From contig NC_054706.1 in the NCBI RefSeq assembly GCF_016097555.1, positions 28,335,611 through 28,399,610 on the forward strand: a stretch of 64,000 bases of DNA. The letters are read 5' to 3'. Positions 1 to 11,165 of this stretch are shown here, in pieces. The notes below the pieces were generated by a model, which had not been told where the DNA came from, did no database searches, and was given only the letters and a program-made list of their open reading frames with translations. Each line of letters opens with the position of its first letter. The first letter of the stretch is position 1. This stretch comes from Gigantopelta aegis. Lineage: Eukaryota; Mollusca; Gastropoda; Neomphalida; Peltospiridae. The translations under genes were made by a program, and so were the position numbers.

Positions 1-190
1 TGAATGAATGAATGGATGGGTGGATGGATGGGTGAATGATGGGTGGATGGATGGGTGAATGAATGAATGAATGAATAAATGAATGGGTGGGTGGATGGGT
101 GAATGAATGAATGAATGAATGAATGAATGAATGAATGGATGGGTGGATGGATGGGTGAATGAATGAATGAATGAATGAATGAATATTTAA
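1..190. repeat. Tetranucleotide microsatellite (TGAA/TGGA)n
   Basis: Imperfect tandem TGAA units mixed with TGGA and TGGG variants fill the left edge. The array is cut by the window edge, so its full length is unknown. A related CATT/TTCG tract lies at 321-374. Confidence 0.95.
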
Positions 191-402
191 CGACACGCCA
201 GTACGAAGAATAATTAATATATCGGTTGTTTTATTGTTAGTTTTATACTTTTAAAAATAAATGTCTTAAATTTATCTTTGTTTGACACCTGTGTGTTTCT
301 TGTGCTGAGTTGTCTTTAAACATTCATTCATTCAATTATTAATTAATTCGTTCGTTCGTTCATTCATTCATTCCTTCCAGCCAATGTGCCATGATTCGTA
401 TA

Positions 403-1410
403 TATACTGAGTCAAATTTAAAATTTCACAATCTGAAATTTGAATAAAGTCGATGAGTGTTGAAAGCAGGTATTTTTCAGGAATAAATATTGTAATGGCA
501 ATGTCGACACTCCATTTGAAGCCCATTACAGCCCACGTGCCCGATCCTTAGCACGTGCACAGCACCGTTGAGGCAAAAGTGGTTTTACACGTGCCACTGG
601 TCACGTGACTACAATAGCACAAGTGTTTTCATCGTTCACAGTAGTCTGACACAACGAAAAAACATTAAAACGATATTTGTTACGACCTGTTTCGATGCCA
701 TGCCTAACAAATGTGCAGCCTGAACGTGCCGTCGGCATGTTGCACGCGGGAACGTCAGTAGCTGACGTTGCAAGGGCGTTGGGTTGCAGTCGACGGGCAA
801 TTTATGATCTGCAGACACGAGTACAACAAACGGGCACCACAGCTGATCGCCCCCGACCGGGTACACCACGTGTGACGTCACAGGCAGATGACCATCATAT
901 TATGTTACGTCACCTCCGCAACCGTTTCATGACAGCTACAGCAACCAGAACTTTTCAGACGTCGGGTGACGTCGCCCGACCTGAATCCCATCGAGCACGT
1001 CTGGGATGTGCTGGGAAGACGCCTGCGCACTCTAAGGAACCCTCCACAGACTTTGCAGGAACTTGGTGCCTCATTAGTGGAACAATGGCGCCGTATCCCT
1101 AATGCAGTCTTTACACGCATCAGGCAGTCAATGAGGAGGCGTTGCCTTGCAGTTGTGGGTACACATGGAGAGCATACGCGCTACTGAACCTGTGATTTTA
1201 TCAGACGACCCTGCTTGTGAAATACCATTTTGACTGTTTGTGGTTTTGACGAATGCTGTGGGCGCATCGAACAGATTTTTGACTCAACATTTATTCCTAT
1301 TCTTTCTTTGGACGTCATACAATAATAAAAAAAATACCTTATTTAACACGTTCTTCTGTCATATTTGCTAATTAGCCAAGATGAAACGGTTTTTAATTTG
1401 ACTCAGTATA
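403..1410 (+). mobile_element. Tc1/mariner-like element, family A, internally deleted copy
   Basis: Inverted ends 'ctgagtcaaatt' (407) and 'aatttgactcag' (to 1406) are each flanked by TA, the target duplication of the Tc1/mariner superfamily. The element interrupts a SINE. Its leader at 530-610 holds four CACGTG hexamers. The coding part keeps the N-terminal helix-turn-helix region and the C-terminal SPDLNPIEHVWD segment but lacks the middle, so the copy cannot encode a full transposase. A second, reversed copy lies at 3640-4479. Confidence 0.9.
677..1187 (+). pseudogene. Tc1-like transposase remnant (family A)
   Basis: The first frame, 677 to about 955, encodes a paired-like helix-turn-helix: residues about 12-60 include the segment SVADVARALGCSRRAIYDL, followed by a basic PRPGTPRVTS linker. 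A second frame (966-1187) encodes the transposase end, TSPDLNPIEHVWD through GTHGEHTRY. In intact Tc1 transposases (about 340 residues) some 180 residues lie between these parts and carry the first two catalytic Asp residues. Here they are gone and the frame shifts at the junction near 955-970. Only the final Glu of the DDE triad remains. The remnant is non-functional, and its HTH part might still bind the element ends if expressed, which is inference. Confidence 0.85.
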
Positions 1411-1639
1411 TCAAAGGCCATGGCATTTGCTATCTTGCCTGTGGGAGGGTGCATATAACAGATCCCTTGCTAATAATGGAAAAATGTAGCGGGTTTCTTC
1501 TCTAAGACTATATGTTAGAGTTACTAAATGTTTGACATCCAATAGCTGATGGTTAATAAATCAATGTGACCTAGAGGTGTCGTTAAACAATTCATTCATT
1601 CATTCATTCATTCATTCATTCATTCATTCATTCATTCTT

Positions 1640-1995
1640 AGGCTATCAGAAGTTAAAAATTACGAGTGGAGTGATTTGTTGGGGAAGAGAGGGAAGACTG
1701 GCTTAAGCGTACGAGGGTGGGTGGGTGGGACAACTGCCCGCCTAGTGCTCGAATAAAACCTCAAATTCGGGAAAAAATGATACAAACATTCGAGTAAAAT
1801 GTGCTAACTTGAGACCCCTTTAAAAAAAATTATTGTATTTCCATCATACTACCCTCAAAATTAGTTAAAATCCATGTAAAAATGCGTGGTGATTCGTGTG
1901 CAACCCTATATATAGCTGTTTGGTTGTAATAATAATATAAATAAATGTTGTTTTCCAGATTCGGGCATTTTCGTTTAATTCGGGCAAAATCCAGC

Positions 1996-2027
<32 letters not shown>

Positions 2028-2600
2028 AACCCACTCCACCCACAATTTACAAAAAATGGGAGTCCGTACGCCTATGACGACTGGAGTGGGATAAGTGCCA
2101 ACATTAATATTATGTTCTTCACATGGGCGTCACTGGTTTTACTCAACCCGTAGGGATAAATAAATTTATATATATACTACTGTAGTATGCTATACTCGGA
2201 GATAATTGATGCATTCCCAACGACAAATGGAATGTTAACATCTAAATACGTCGCTCGGTACAGCTATTCATAAACCATGGCTTTTTCACTGCCTCTTTCC
2301 GATAATTATTTTAAGCGCACGCATCAAAACTCGCGTTTATAATTATGCTGTGACTATGGGGGCGGAATCAGTTTTGGTGTTGATGAGTTTCTTTTGGAAT
2401 ATGTCTTCAAACAGTCGCTATATTTTTACAGAAGCCCCGCGGGAGCTTTGTTATTGTTCTCATATTAAGATTAACGTGTTGCGTGGGCGATAAGCAAGAC
2501 GTATGGCACGCATTAATGTCGACATTTGATCCAATTTACCACCAGTATCGAATGAAAGTAATTAGGAAAACACGGATAAAACTTCTTCCATTTATGTGAT
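1640..2600. other. Non-coding stretch with a 30-bp poly-C run
   Basis: No convincing gene is seen. The stretch holds a poly-C run at 1995-2024, which makes an artificial Gly-rich minus-strand frame, and AT-rich unique-looking sequence. Nothing else was recognised. Confidence 0.6.
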
Positions 2601-2610
2601 GTGTATGTTG

Positions 2611-2616
<6 letters not shown>

Positions 2617-2664
<48 letters not shown>

Positions 2665-2903
2665 GTGTGTTTGTGAATGTGTGCGTGTGTATGTGTCTGT
2701 GCGTTTATGTATGTGTGTATGTGTCTGTGCATGTGTGTAAGTATGTGTCTGTGCATGTGTGTATGTATGTGTCTGTACATGTGTGTATGTATGTGTCTGT
2801 GCATGTGTGTATGTATGTGTCTGTGCATGTGTGTGTACATTTGCACCTCCCTCCAGTGTTTAATTAATTAATATAATGAATATATTTATTATTAATGTGT
2901 GTG

Positions 2904-2936
<33 letters not shown>

Positions 2937-2965
2937 CGTTTGTGTGCGCGTGTGTGTAGAATGTG
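2617..2965. repeat. (GT)n microsatellite grading into a 24-bp tandem repeat
   Basis: A pure GT run at about 2617-2662 is followed by units of roughly 24 bp, 'tgtgtgtatgtatgtgtctg' plus four more bases, up to about 2845. A second GT run is at 2900-2932. Long frames over this block are low-complexity artefacts. Confidence 0.9.
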
Positions 2966-3189
2966 TGAATATCTGCTTACATGAGTGTATATGTATTTGT
3001 GTGTGCTTCGCCATTTATTTGATCATCATCCGTGTTTCAAAAAAAAAAGCTTTATCTCTGTGTTAAATGTTTGTGGCATTTAAAAAGAAAAAAAAGAAAA
3101 AAAAAAGAAAGAAGACATTTGCTTGCCGAACAAATAAGAAATAATTTCGTTCGGTGTGATAGAGAAGAGATTGCAATTATACAGATAAG

Positions 3190-3632
3190 GGGTTTTCATT
3201 TATATAAACAGGGGTTTGCCATTTATACTGACTGATGGTTGCCATTTATACAGACAGGGGTTGTCATTTATACAGCCATGTGGTTTCTATTTATACAGAC
3301 CGGGGTTTCCATTTTCTACAGACGTGGTTTCCATTTATACAGACATGGGGTTTCCATTTATACAGACAGGGGTTTACCATTTATACAAACAAGGGATTTA
3401 TACAGACATGGGTTGCCATTTATATAGACATGGGTTGCCATTTATACAGACATGGGTTGCCATTTATATAGACATGGGTTGCCATTTATATAGACATGGG
3501 TTGCCATTTATACAGACAAGGATTGCCATTCATATATACATGGGTTGCCATTTATATAGACATGGGTTGCCATTTATATAGACATGGGTTGCCATTTATA
3601 CAGACATGGGTTGCCATTTATACAAACAAGGG
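3190..3632. repeat. 22-bp minisatellite, about 20 copies
   Basis: Units of 'gggttgccatttatacagac' plus 'at' repeat head to tail. Early units are diverged; those from about 3405 on are nearly identical and alternate between 'tacaga' and 'tataga' variants. Because 22 is not a multiple of 3 and no phase has a stop, all three forward frames stay open, which explains the overlapping predicted peptides. The array abuts the broken end of a Tc1-like element at about 3640. Confidence 0.93.
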
Positions 3633-3639
3633 ACGGCGC

Positions 3640-4479
3640 TGTTCACGCTGCACATTTGTGAGGCATGGCATCGAAACAGGTCGTAACAAATATCGTTTTA
3701 ATGTTTTTTTCTTTGTGTCAGACTACTGTGAGAAAGTAACGATGAAAACATGTGTGCTATTATAGTCACGTGACCAGTGGCACGTGCAAAACCACGTTTG
3801 CCTCAATTGTGCTGTGCACGTGCTATGGATCGAGTCACGTGGGATGTTAGCTCCACTATTATGTGGATCTAACAGCAGCCCGTTGGAGCTCATGTCCAGT
3901 TGAACTTTCATTCGACCAATCAAAACTTTACTTGCAAAATCATGCCAGTGATTTGAAAACATTCGGGATTATGCCGAGGGTATACGAAATAATTCGGGTG
4001 AATTACGAAGTATGTCGGAAACTATTGCAATATAAAATTTTATATAAAATTCGTTTCAAGACGAAAAAATAAACCGTGATGGTATAGCCATAAAACCTGT
4101 TTATACTAGTATACAATCCAAAGTTTATTACTGCACTTTTCCCCCTGTTTTTTCATTGTTGAAATAGACCAACAAGTTCGCCTATTACATAAATAGTCTC
4201 GCCCGATATTTTTAGAAGTGTATGCTCCCGAATAACGCTATAAAAGGCAAAGTGTAATCGGTCGATATTTAAATTGTTATTTATAGATGAAATGTCACCT
4301 GGACATGGGAGTCCACGCAGTGCTGTTAAATCTACTGATTAGACCCAGTAGAGCTAATTTTAATCAGATTGAGTGTCGACATTGCCATTACAATATTTAT
4401 TCCTGAAAAATACCTGCTTCAACACTCATTGACTTTATTCAAATTTTAGATTGTGAAGTTTTCAATTTGACTCAGTATA
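3640..4479 (-). mobile_element. Tc1/mariner-like element, family A, 5' fragment
   Basis: Read on the minus strand, this repeats the left end and leader of the element at 403-1410: the terminal 'ctgagtcaaatt', the 'gtcgacattgccattaca' block, and the leader with four CACGTG sites (3767, 3781, 3817, 3836). The copy ends inside the start of the transposase frame, where the 22-bp minisatellite begins. About 500 bp (3860-4372) has no counterpart in the other copy and may be a further insertion. Confidence 0.8.
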
Positions 4480-4681
4480 GATGAGGATGAAGGCAAGAAC
4501 AAACAAAACTGAAGCTGATAACGGTACCTCAGTCTTTAGAGATTTTTTTTAAAAGATTAGCCAGGCCCGTGAATATATGAATTACGGAGTTATTTCCCTT
4601 AATATTCCAAACCGATTGTTTTCATTTACTACGATGCATATTAGTTTAAAAAAATAAACGTCTTCACCCCAGTCTAGCAAA

Positions 4682-4701
4682 ATGGCGGATAAACCGTCAA
4701 G
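4682..4701 (+). CDS. TMEM11: Candidate first coding exon of TMEM11
   Basis: ATGGCGGATAAACCGTCAAG is followed at 4702 by a GT donor (AAG|GTAGCT). It would encode MADKPS plus two bases of a Ser codon. The main exon at 8769 starts with exactly one base completing a codon, so the join gives AGT (Ser) and continues as ADSFAQNQDYVIIHEVYEH. The ATG has A at -3 and G at +4, a good initiation context. Known TMEM11 genes have a short 5' coding part before the conserved region. The exon is short and was picked by phase and position, so chance remains possible. The Tc1-like fragment ends 203 bp upstream, close to the presumed promoter. Confidence 0.5.
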
Positions 4702-4941
4702 GTAGCTTTATTGCTTTAATATTTTGTAAATAACTATGAGTGTATGTCTTACAGACATAATAAGAACAACTTACTAAGTTTCTTTTGAGTAGCACATGTT
4801 GCACTTTCAGTATTTTTTTTGCGATTATTGCTTGCTGACCTAGTACTTTTAAAACGTGTCCAGTCAACATGGCCAAGCCTCATTGATGATTAAGTCATTA
4901 TGATAGCTCAGCATGACAAAGCACAATCAAAATGATACAAG

Positions 4942-5075
4942 TTGGTTTTGTTTAACGACACCACTAGAGCACATTGATTAATTAATAATTGGCTACTCAG
5001 CCTATTGGACATCAAACATTTGATTTGGTAATTTTCACTCTTTAAGTCATGGGAGGAACCTACCTACTACAATTT
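4942..5075 (-). mobile_element. SINE 3' fragment (tail a), reversed
   Basis: 'tttgtttaacgacaccacta' and 'ggacatcaaacatttg' are the reverse complement of tail a. Only the 3' third of the SINE is recognisable. Confidence 0.8.
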
Positions 5076-6562
5076 TCAATTAGTAGCAAGCAGGGTAAAA
5101 GGGTAAAATTACGTACCCAAAAATAATTTTTTGGCACCATAAAATCTCACATGTTTTAACTTCCTTGGAGAAATAAATCCATGTCCTTTGTTGAAACAAC
5201 ACGTTCTCTGGAACAAAAATAAAAAGTGAAAAGAAGTCCATCATGTGCATCTGGGTCACGAAATGCGCATGTGCAGATAATATTCTGTACATTGGAACGA
5301 AACCGTGCCAAAACAGCTCCAAGTGTAAACATTAGACAAAATCGAACGTAGCATTGACTGAAATGGCACCAAAATCTATGGCTAAAATGGAAACAAGTTT
5401 TTTTTTTGTTTGTCTGCCCCCCCCCACCCCCCCAATAAATTTAAAAAATAATTTAAAAAATGTTTATAATTATGCTTTTGTCTTCCTGGAGTGCTTAATA
5501 CATTATCGGTAGTAATTTCATTACATGAATCCATAATTAAGTACGAGTAGCACTTGCTGTAGATTACGTAATATCAACTTTGTATATTTGTGAAAAATAT
5601 TGTATTAATATATTAATTTATACATTCATGTGCTTACAAATTTTTTATCATTTGTTTATATATGTTAAATGTATTTTATCTTGATGGGCAAGTTTTATTT
5701 TAAAGTTCATAAAAAGAACAAATAAAATAAAACTAATGACACAAATACAATGTATTGACGCTGTAAACCTTTTTGTTGTTATTTTTATGATGTTAATATC
5801 TAAATAAAATATATACGTGCCATGAATGGGAGGGGTTGAATATCACAAGCAAAGAGTGTATGGGAGGGAGGGGACTCATGACATATTTTATCAAAATGTA
5901 TCTGTGTAACCGGTCCGGGTAAAATAAAAAAATAAAAATGAAGTTTGTTTAAAACTTTAAATAATTGTATTTCGGTGTAGACCTGCACAAGAGAGGGCAG
6001 AATGGCTAGTTATGAATAAATCCTGTTTATTATATGCAATATTGAGAATATGTTTAAAAAGTAGGCTACCGTTTTAACCATACTGAGCCAATACTTTTGA
6101 GGAACGTTTTTGCCAAACCGGGTCCGTTTTTTGCCAACGAAATTTTTATTTTTTTTTGTAGTGGTTCCATTTTAACCTGATCCCAATGGCTAAATTTCAG
6201 CCAACCGTTTGTGGCTTACGTTTGCTAGCCTTTTTGGGTGTTTTTTTTACTCATACGTGAAACCGAATGACCTTTTCAAGAACAGTCAAAATAGTTCGGG
6301 AAAGTTTCCATCATTTGCTGTCGCTGAACACAGCCAACTTCATGAATAATAGGACAATTAATTAAAAAATATGAAGGCAAGTTTACAAATATCACCATGA
6401 GCTGGCCCGAATTTTAGACTCCAAATGCCAGGAAATCGCCTCTCCGGACATCTACAAATCCCAGACATCCATCCCAATAAGGTACCTGTGGCAGGCTTTG
6501 CGATCACAAACTCATCTACGTACCCCAATTTTTTTTTCTGGTGGAAACCCTGGCAATGGATC

Positions 6563-6890
6563 CAGGGCTTCTAGATTATGGTAGCCCCACTCCCATGGCT
6601 AGTGATATTCAGTATTGCCATGCCCGATGGCTAGTGAATTTTTGTTGTCAAATGTTACAGTTAAGTATATTGTTTAAATATGAATATCCTGCCCCCACCC
6701 CAAACCTCAATGTTAGTGTTTTTAAGCTCTGTCTCCCTCTTTAGGTCAAATATCCGATTATTACTATTATTTAGTAAAATTGTATTAACTTAAAGTAAAG
6801 TAGGGCTAGTGAATTTTTAATCGTGGATAGTAAATTTTGAAAATTACTGATCCCATGGCTAGTGGATTTTATATAAATTCTAGAAGCCCT
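6563..6890. mobile_element. MITE with CAGGGC ends and 5-bp target duplication
   Basis: Perfect 13-bp inverted ends, CAGGGCTTCTAGA at 6563 and TCTAGAAGCCCTG to 6890, are flanked on both sides by GGATC, a 5-bp target-site duplication. The 328-bp interior has no coding capacity. Two other elements in the window (37781-38000, 62671-62828) share the CAGG start and a 5-bp duplication. The ends resemble hAT-type termini, but superfamily assignment is inference. Confidence 0.75.
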
Positions 6891-7072
6891 GGGATCTTTT
6901 ATATGCACTTTCTCACAGACAAGAAAGCACATAGCATGGCCTTTGAGTTGTGGTGCACCGGTTAGAACGAGATAAAACCAAGTCAGTTGAATGGATCCAC
7001 CAAGGTGGTTTGATCCTGCAATGCAAACACCTCTGGCAAGCACTCAACTGACTGAGCTAAATTCTGCCCCAA
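6891..7072 (-). mobile_element. tRNA-type SINE, family 2, reversed
   Basis: The minus strand starts near 7072 with a tRNA-like head containing 'tagctcagtcagttgagtgc', a good A box, then a B-box-like 'aggatcaaaccacc'. The 3' part shares the 'aaaagatcc' core with the other SINEs. A close relative is at 57425-57560. Confidence 0.75.
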
Positions 7073-7084
7073 ACAAAGGAAAGA

Positions 7085-7170
7085 AAAGTCATATCTGTTT
7101 AACAACACCTCAGCACATTAAACTGCACATGCTATTTGGTGTCTAATGTAAGGTTATTTCCACACTTGGT
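7085..7170 (-). mobile_element. SINE tail fragment, family 2, reversed
   Basis: 'tgtttaacaacacctcagca' followed by 'ctatttggtgtctaatgtaa' is a 3' tail distinct from tail a. A similar piece is at 60085-60150. It belongs to an older insertion just upstream of the neighbouring SINE head. Confidence 0.6.
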
Positions 7171-8768
7171 TGCCGGGAACATTTTGTTCAGTATCACGTC
7201 ACGATTCACAATGCATGTTTCAGAGATTACTACACAATTCTAAAAAATTAAACTAGTTGCTAGGGGAAACGATATACTTGAATATTCGGTGTACCGAACA
7301 GCGATTTGTATCGTAGTTGCATTTGTATCCGTCGTTAGGTGAACCGAATACACGAATACATACATGCATGTAATGCTGACTGTACAGTTAATATTTGTAA
7401 TTCACACTAACCAAAATACAATACTGATTTGATCGTTTTGATAATGCTCGGACCTGTTTTGTATTAGATCAAGTGCATAGACCAATCCTTTTTTATTCAA
7501 TGCGTGTACCTTGATTTCGCGTATGTAAAACATACCCTGAAGGATGTCGCATAATCATGTTCAACCAGCCTTATGAGTTATGTTCCTAATGTGAAAGTCG
7601 CAGGCGAGTGTATTTTGTTAGTATATGCAATATAACAATTGTATATATTCAATATAATTGTAGACAGACCCATGATTAATGAGTGTTTAGTTTTAAAAAA
7701 AAAATACTGTTCTTCCATTCTACAAAACACTTTCACTTTTGTATTCATGGACGTGAATACATATTTGATTTCTTGATATGTATCTTATTCACCACTATGT
7801 GTATTCATTACACCCCTAATAGTTGCTAATCAATTTGCAATGGACTAGAGATATTGCTAATGAAGATTTTGAAAACAAAATGTTCCCTGGTTTGAAAGAG
7901 ATCAAATATGCTTCCGCCACAGAAGCTACTGGTTATTGAAAAACACAAGGGACTTCTTACCTGCTAGAGAAAGCTCGAGTCAATATCAACCCACAATCGG
8001 GTCACACTGGTCAATAAATAGATAACATTATATAATTAAATATGAATTTTTAAAACATGAGCAACAATGCAGCATGGTTTAAAACCAAATAATTGTGTTA
8101 TAAATGACTCTCTCTCTGTCGGGACATACTGCAGAGCCTACTTAGAACTGAAATGTCCAATTTAACTAAAAACATATACGTTTTCAAGTGCTTTGTCTAA
8201 ATTAAACACCATTTCCTAAATCAGATGTCACAGACTTCAAGGCTTTACGTCAATGGGCATATGTACTTGACTTCAATTGTGTCATTAAATTATAGTGCTT
8301 TCCATAGAAATTTGGCAAGGAATGGTAGATTAAACACTTTCAGGGCATTTTCACAATTTTCAGGGCACTTTTTTTTTATTAAAGACAAAAGAAATTAATA
8401 AAATTAAAATAAATGTAATTAATGTGCTTGCTTTAATAAATGAATTGCACAGTATATACCACGCATATTTTATAATAAATTTTTCTAAGTGTTTTGTAAA
8501 GGCAGTTTTAGAATTAATTACTGAAAAAGGCTTGTTTAATCTCAGGGCAGCATGGTGTTGATTACGGCAAGATGGTGCTAGACTATTGAGGCATGGTGCC
8601 GCACCATGCTAAAACAAGCTAGGGAAAACACTAAATTATGTTAGTGACTAGTACAGATGCTACAAAGAAGAAACCCGACACCCCAATCTGAAACCGACTG
8701 ACTGTATGCATTTGTGTATGTATAATTTCTTGAGTCATCTGTTTTATTCCGTCATTTTCTCATTTCAG

Positions 8769-9285
8769 TGCAGACTCGTTCGCACAGAACCAGGACTATG
8801 TTATTATTCACGAAGTCTACGAACACGAGAACGCACAAGAGTTGTTCGAAAACGAGCTGGACATTGCTCTTGATGCTGGAATAAAAACGATAATCATCGA
8901 ACCTTCCAAGCTCGGAGACGAGACATCGGGGTGGATCACCATAGGAAACTGTTTGCACAAGACGGCTGTTCTGTCGGGCCTCGGCTGTCTGATCGGCGGC
9001 AGTATCTGGCCGGAGAAGAGCATGGTGTATCTCCCGCTGGGTTTCGTCAGTGTTGTGTGTGCCAGCGTCTACGGTGTGTCTTGGCAGTTTGACCCGTGCT
9101 GCAAGTACCAAGTTGAACATAGCTTGCGCAAATTACAGAGAATGCCAATTCACAGCTTTACTTCCACAACGCCAGTGGTTCTTGTTCGCAAAGACGATAA
9201 GCGGCGGAAGATCCTTCACAATACCATCTCCCTTGCTGCCGGTGCCTTTTGTGTTTGGAAGATGTACAAATCCTACATACAGTGA
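8769..9285 (+). CDS. TMEM11: Transmembrane protein 11 (TMEM11), main exon
   Basis: TMEM11 (PMI in Drosophila) is a mitochondrial inner-membrane protein tied to cristae organisation and mitochondrial shape. The exon follows the acceptor at 8767-8768 and, after one base, encodes about 171 residues ending at TGA 9283-9285. Family-conserved stretches are plain: DYVIIHEVYE, ENAQELFENEL, IIIEPSKLGDET, WITIGNCLHKTAVLSG, YGVSWQFDPCCKYQVE, TSTTPVVLVRKDD, HNTISLAA. Two hydrophobic spans, about TAVLSGLGCLIGGSIW and LPLGFVSVVCASVYGVSW, fit its two membrane segments; the C-terminal ISLAAGAFCVWKMY is also apolar. With candidate exon 1 the protein would be 178 residues, against 192 in human as I recall. No stop or frame break is seen, so the gene looks functional. 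Confidence 0.95.
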
Positions 9286-9659
9286 TAGTTATATAATTTA
9301 ACCTGGTTTCCTTACATTGTAAAACCCGACAAATGGAGAATATTTCAAGTGTTATACGCTTCAATAATTGGCATATACATATCGGTATATGCACATATTA
9401 TCTCACTTCCTGGATGCTTTGATCTGGGATAATACGAGACTGTTGGTGAAATGCAGGTGTAATTGTACTATGTACATGTATGTATACATTCACATTTTCT
9501 ACCATTAGAAATGCGTGACATTAGTGTAAATGGCACTGCTGTACAATGAAGGACTAACATTGTAATAATTGACTAAACTTAGACGTATCCTTGGTACAGT
9601 TAATCTAGATAACAGATCTATGTTTTTATTGATCAAGAATCAGCTATGTACCCAATATC

Positions 9660-9720
<61 letters not shown>

Positions 9721-10254
9721 CTTGACTAATACAGTATTAGCCAAGGCCACCAGAAGAAAATAATTTGTTTGTCTTTGCCCCGTTGACATGCCAAAACACT
9801 GATTGAAAGACTCAGAATTTTGCTGATAATACTTTTCGTTAATCATAAAAATGTTTTAACCAATCTTCCTGGCCTTTGTGGATATTCATTTTTTTGTTTT
9901 TTTTGTTTACAGATATTTATATAAACATACAGGCCTCATATTGGAAATAATTTTGTTTTAGCCAATTTTCTGATATGTAATATTTCTTTGAGAAATATTA
10001 CAAAATAGCTAATTTAATTTTTAAAACCCCCTCAAAACAACCCAACTATTAATAAAATACAACTGGCTTAGCTGGAGATGAGGGTTATACCCCTGAATCA
10101 CACTTCTTATTCCCCACGACCACCTTTTATATTTTTCTGTTGCCCCATAATGCAACTCATAGACTGTGTGGTGAGTCCCCCACCCACCCACCCACACCAA
10201 TATAAAATTCAGTCTTGAGTCGGTGCCTGATACTACATGCACATGCCCAAGGTT
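9286..10254 (+). other. TMEM11 3' region
   Basis: AT-rich sequence after the stop with no other gene. It contains a (TA)n microsatellite at 9667-9718. The first clear AATAAA on the plus strand is near 10051, so a 3' UTR of up to about 770 bp is possible but unproven. Confidence 0.4.
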
Positions 10255-10505
10255 TCAACTGACTAATTCGGCTCATAGGGCAGGGTGAAGCTAGGCCAGT
10301 GGTAGTCCTGTCGGTCTGGGATCGATCCCCATCCATGGGCCCATTGACCTGGGCTATTTCTCGTTCCAGCCAGAGCACCACAACTGGTACATAAAATTTG
10401 TGGTATGTGCTATCCTGTCTGTGGGATGGTGCATATTAAAGATCCCTCACTACTAGTGGAATAATGTAGACTACTAGTGGATTTCCTCTCCATGACTATA
10501 TAAAT
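10255..10505 (+). mobile_element. tRNA-type SINE (tail a type), 3'-truncated
   Basis: Head-like 'ccagtggtagtcc' and B-box-like 'ctgggatcgatcccc' are followed by the shared core ('gctatttctcgttccagcc', 'ggtatgtgctatcctgtctg'). The SINE stops at a palindromic MITE starting at 10510 and does not resume after it. Confidence 0.8.
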
Positions 10506-10509
10506 AGAG

Positions 10510-10649
10510 AATAACTTGTTAATGACGTCGGATATCTGCTTTTTCCTGTGAAGGTAAGAATGGGAAATTCTGCGAGGCTCTGCTGAGTGGAATTTCTCAT
10601 TCAGTCTGTACAGGATAAAGCAGATATCCGACGTCATTAACTAGTTATT
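10510..10649. mobile_element. Palindromic foldback MITE, 140 bp
   Basis: Arms of about 40 bp are near-perfect reverse complements: the left begins AATAACTTGTTAATGACGTC and the right ends GACGTCATTAACTAGTTATT. A second, shorter inverted pair, 'aatgggaaattc' and 'gaatttctcatt', lies inside. No coding capacity. Confidence 0.85.
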
Positions 10650-11057
10650 ATCTTTATCCTGCTGCCCATAAAAATTAAGGGGAAAAGCTATTATTTCTGT
10701 TATTTCAGCCACATTGTTTGATTACCTAGAGGTCAAATGAGCAATTTTGTAATGTAGCTATCAGTGTGACGTCCTATGAGTGACATCAAAAGTCATAATC
10801 TGCTAGTATACGTTTATGACTTGGCTTTAATCGGTCATCATAATCTGTCAATAGAAACAGTGATTGCAGGATAAATATATATACTTAGCCAAAAAGGTTT
10901 AGCAATTTAGTAAATGTGCTTAAATAAAAGAAAACTCATGACTTAGAAAATGAAATAAGACACTGGATTTAATTGAGGCATCATTTGTCAGTACAAGTAA
11001 CAGGAGATTTTCAATACTAAATGAAATGTGACTCACGTCGTTAAATGGTGTATATAT

Positions 11058-11064
11058 ATGTGTA

Positions 11065-11132
<68 letters not shown>

Positions 11133-11165
11133 TAAATAATGTGCTCTAGTGATGTCGTTAATTTT
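11058..11165. repeat. (TA)n microsatellite followed by a SINE tail
   Basis: A TA run of about 70 bp ends at 11130 and is followed by 'aatgtgctctagtgatgtcg', the end of SINE tail a. Confidence 0.85.

Larger units (their letters stand above)
375..1600 (+). mobile_element. tRNA-type SINE (tail a), split by a Tc1-like insertion
   Basis: The SINE core begins at about 375 with a diverged form of the 'cgttccagccagtgcacc' segment and stops at 404. It resumes at 1411 with 'tcaaaggccatgg' and ends in the tail 'gtgtcgttaaacaa' near 1590. The two halves join into one continuous SINE when the 1-kb Tc1-like element is ignored, so the SINE was here first. A (CATT)n tract follows at 1591-1636. The tRNA-like head is missing, so this copy is 5'-truncated. 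Confidence 0.85.
4702..8768 (+). other. Putative TMEM11 intron 1, repeat-rich
   Basis: About 4.07 kb between candidate exon 1 and the acceptor 'ttttctcatttcag' ending at 8768. It holds a reversed SINE tail, a TIR element, two reversed SINEs of another family and a repeat-like block at 8280-8640 ('gcatggtgccgcaccatgc'). The parts 5076-6560 and 7166-8280 show only AT-rich sequence and short homopolymers. Confidence 0.5.

Noticed and set aside
2592-2871. Open frames over the GT-rich repeat on both strands
   Set aside because: Low-complexity repeats with no stops; no gene features.
3216-3765. Repetitive peptides such as MGCHLYRHGLPFIQ
   Set aside because: They arise from the 22-bp minisatellite, which is open in every forward frame.
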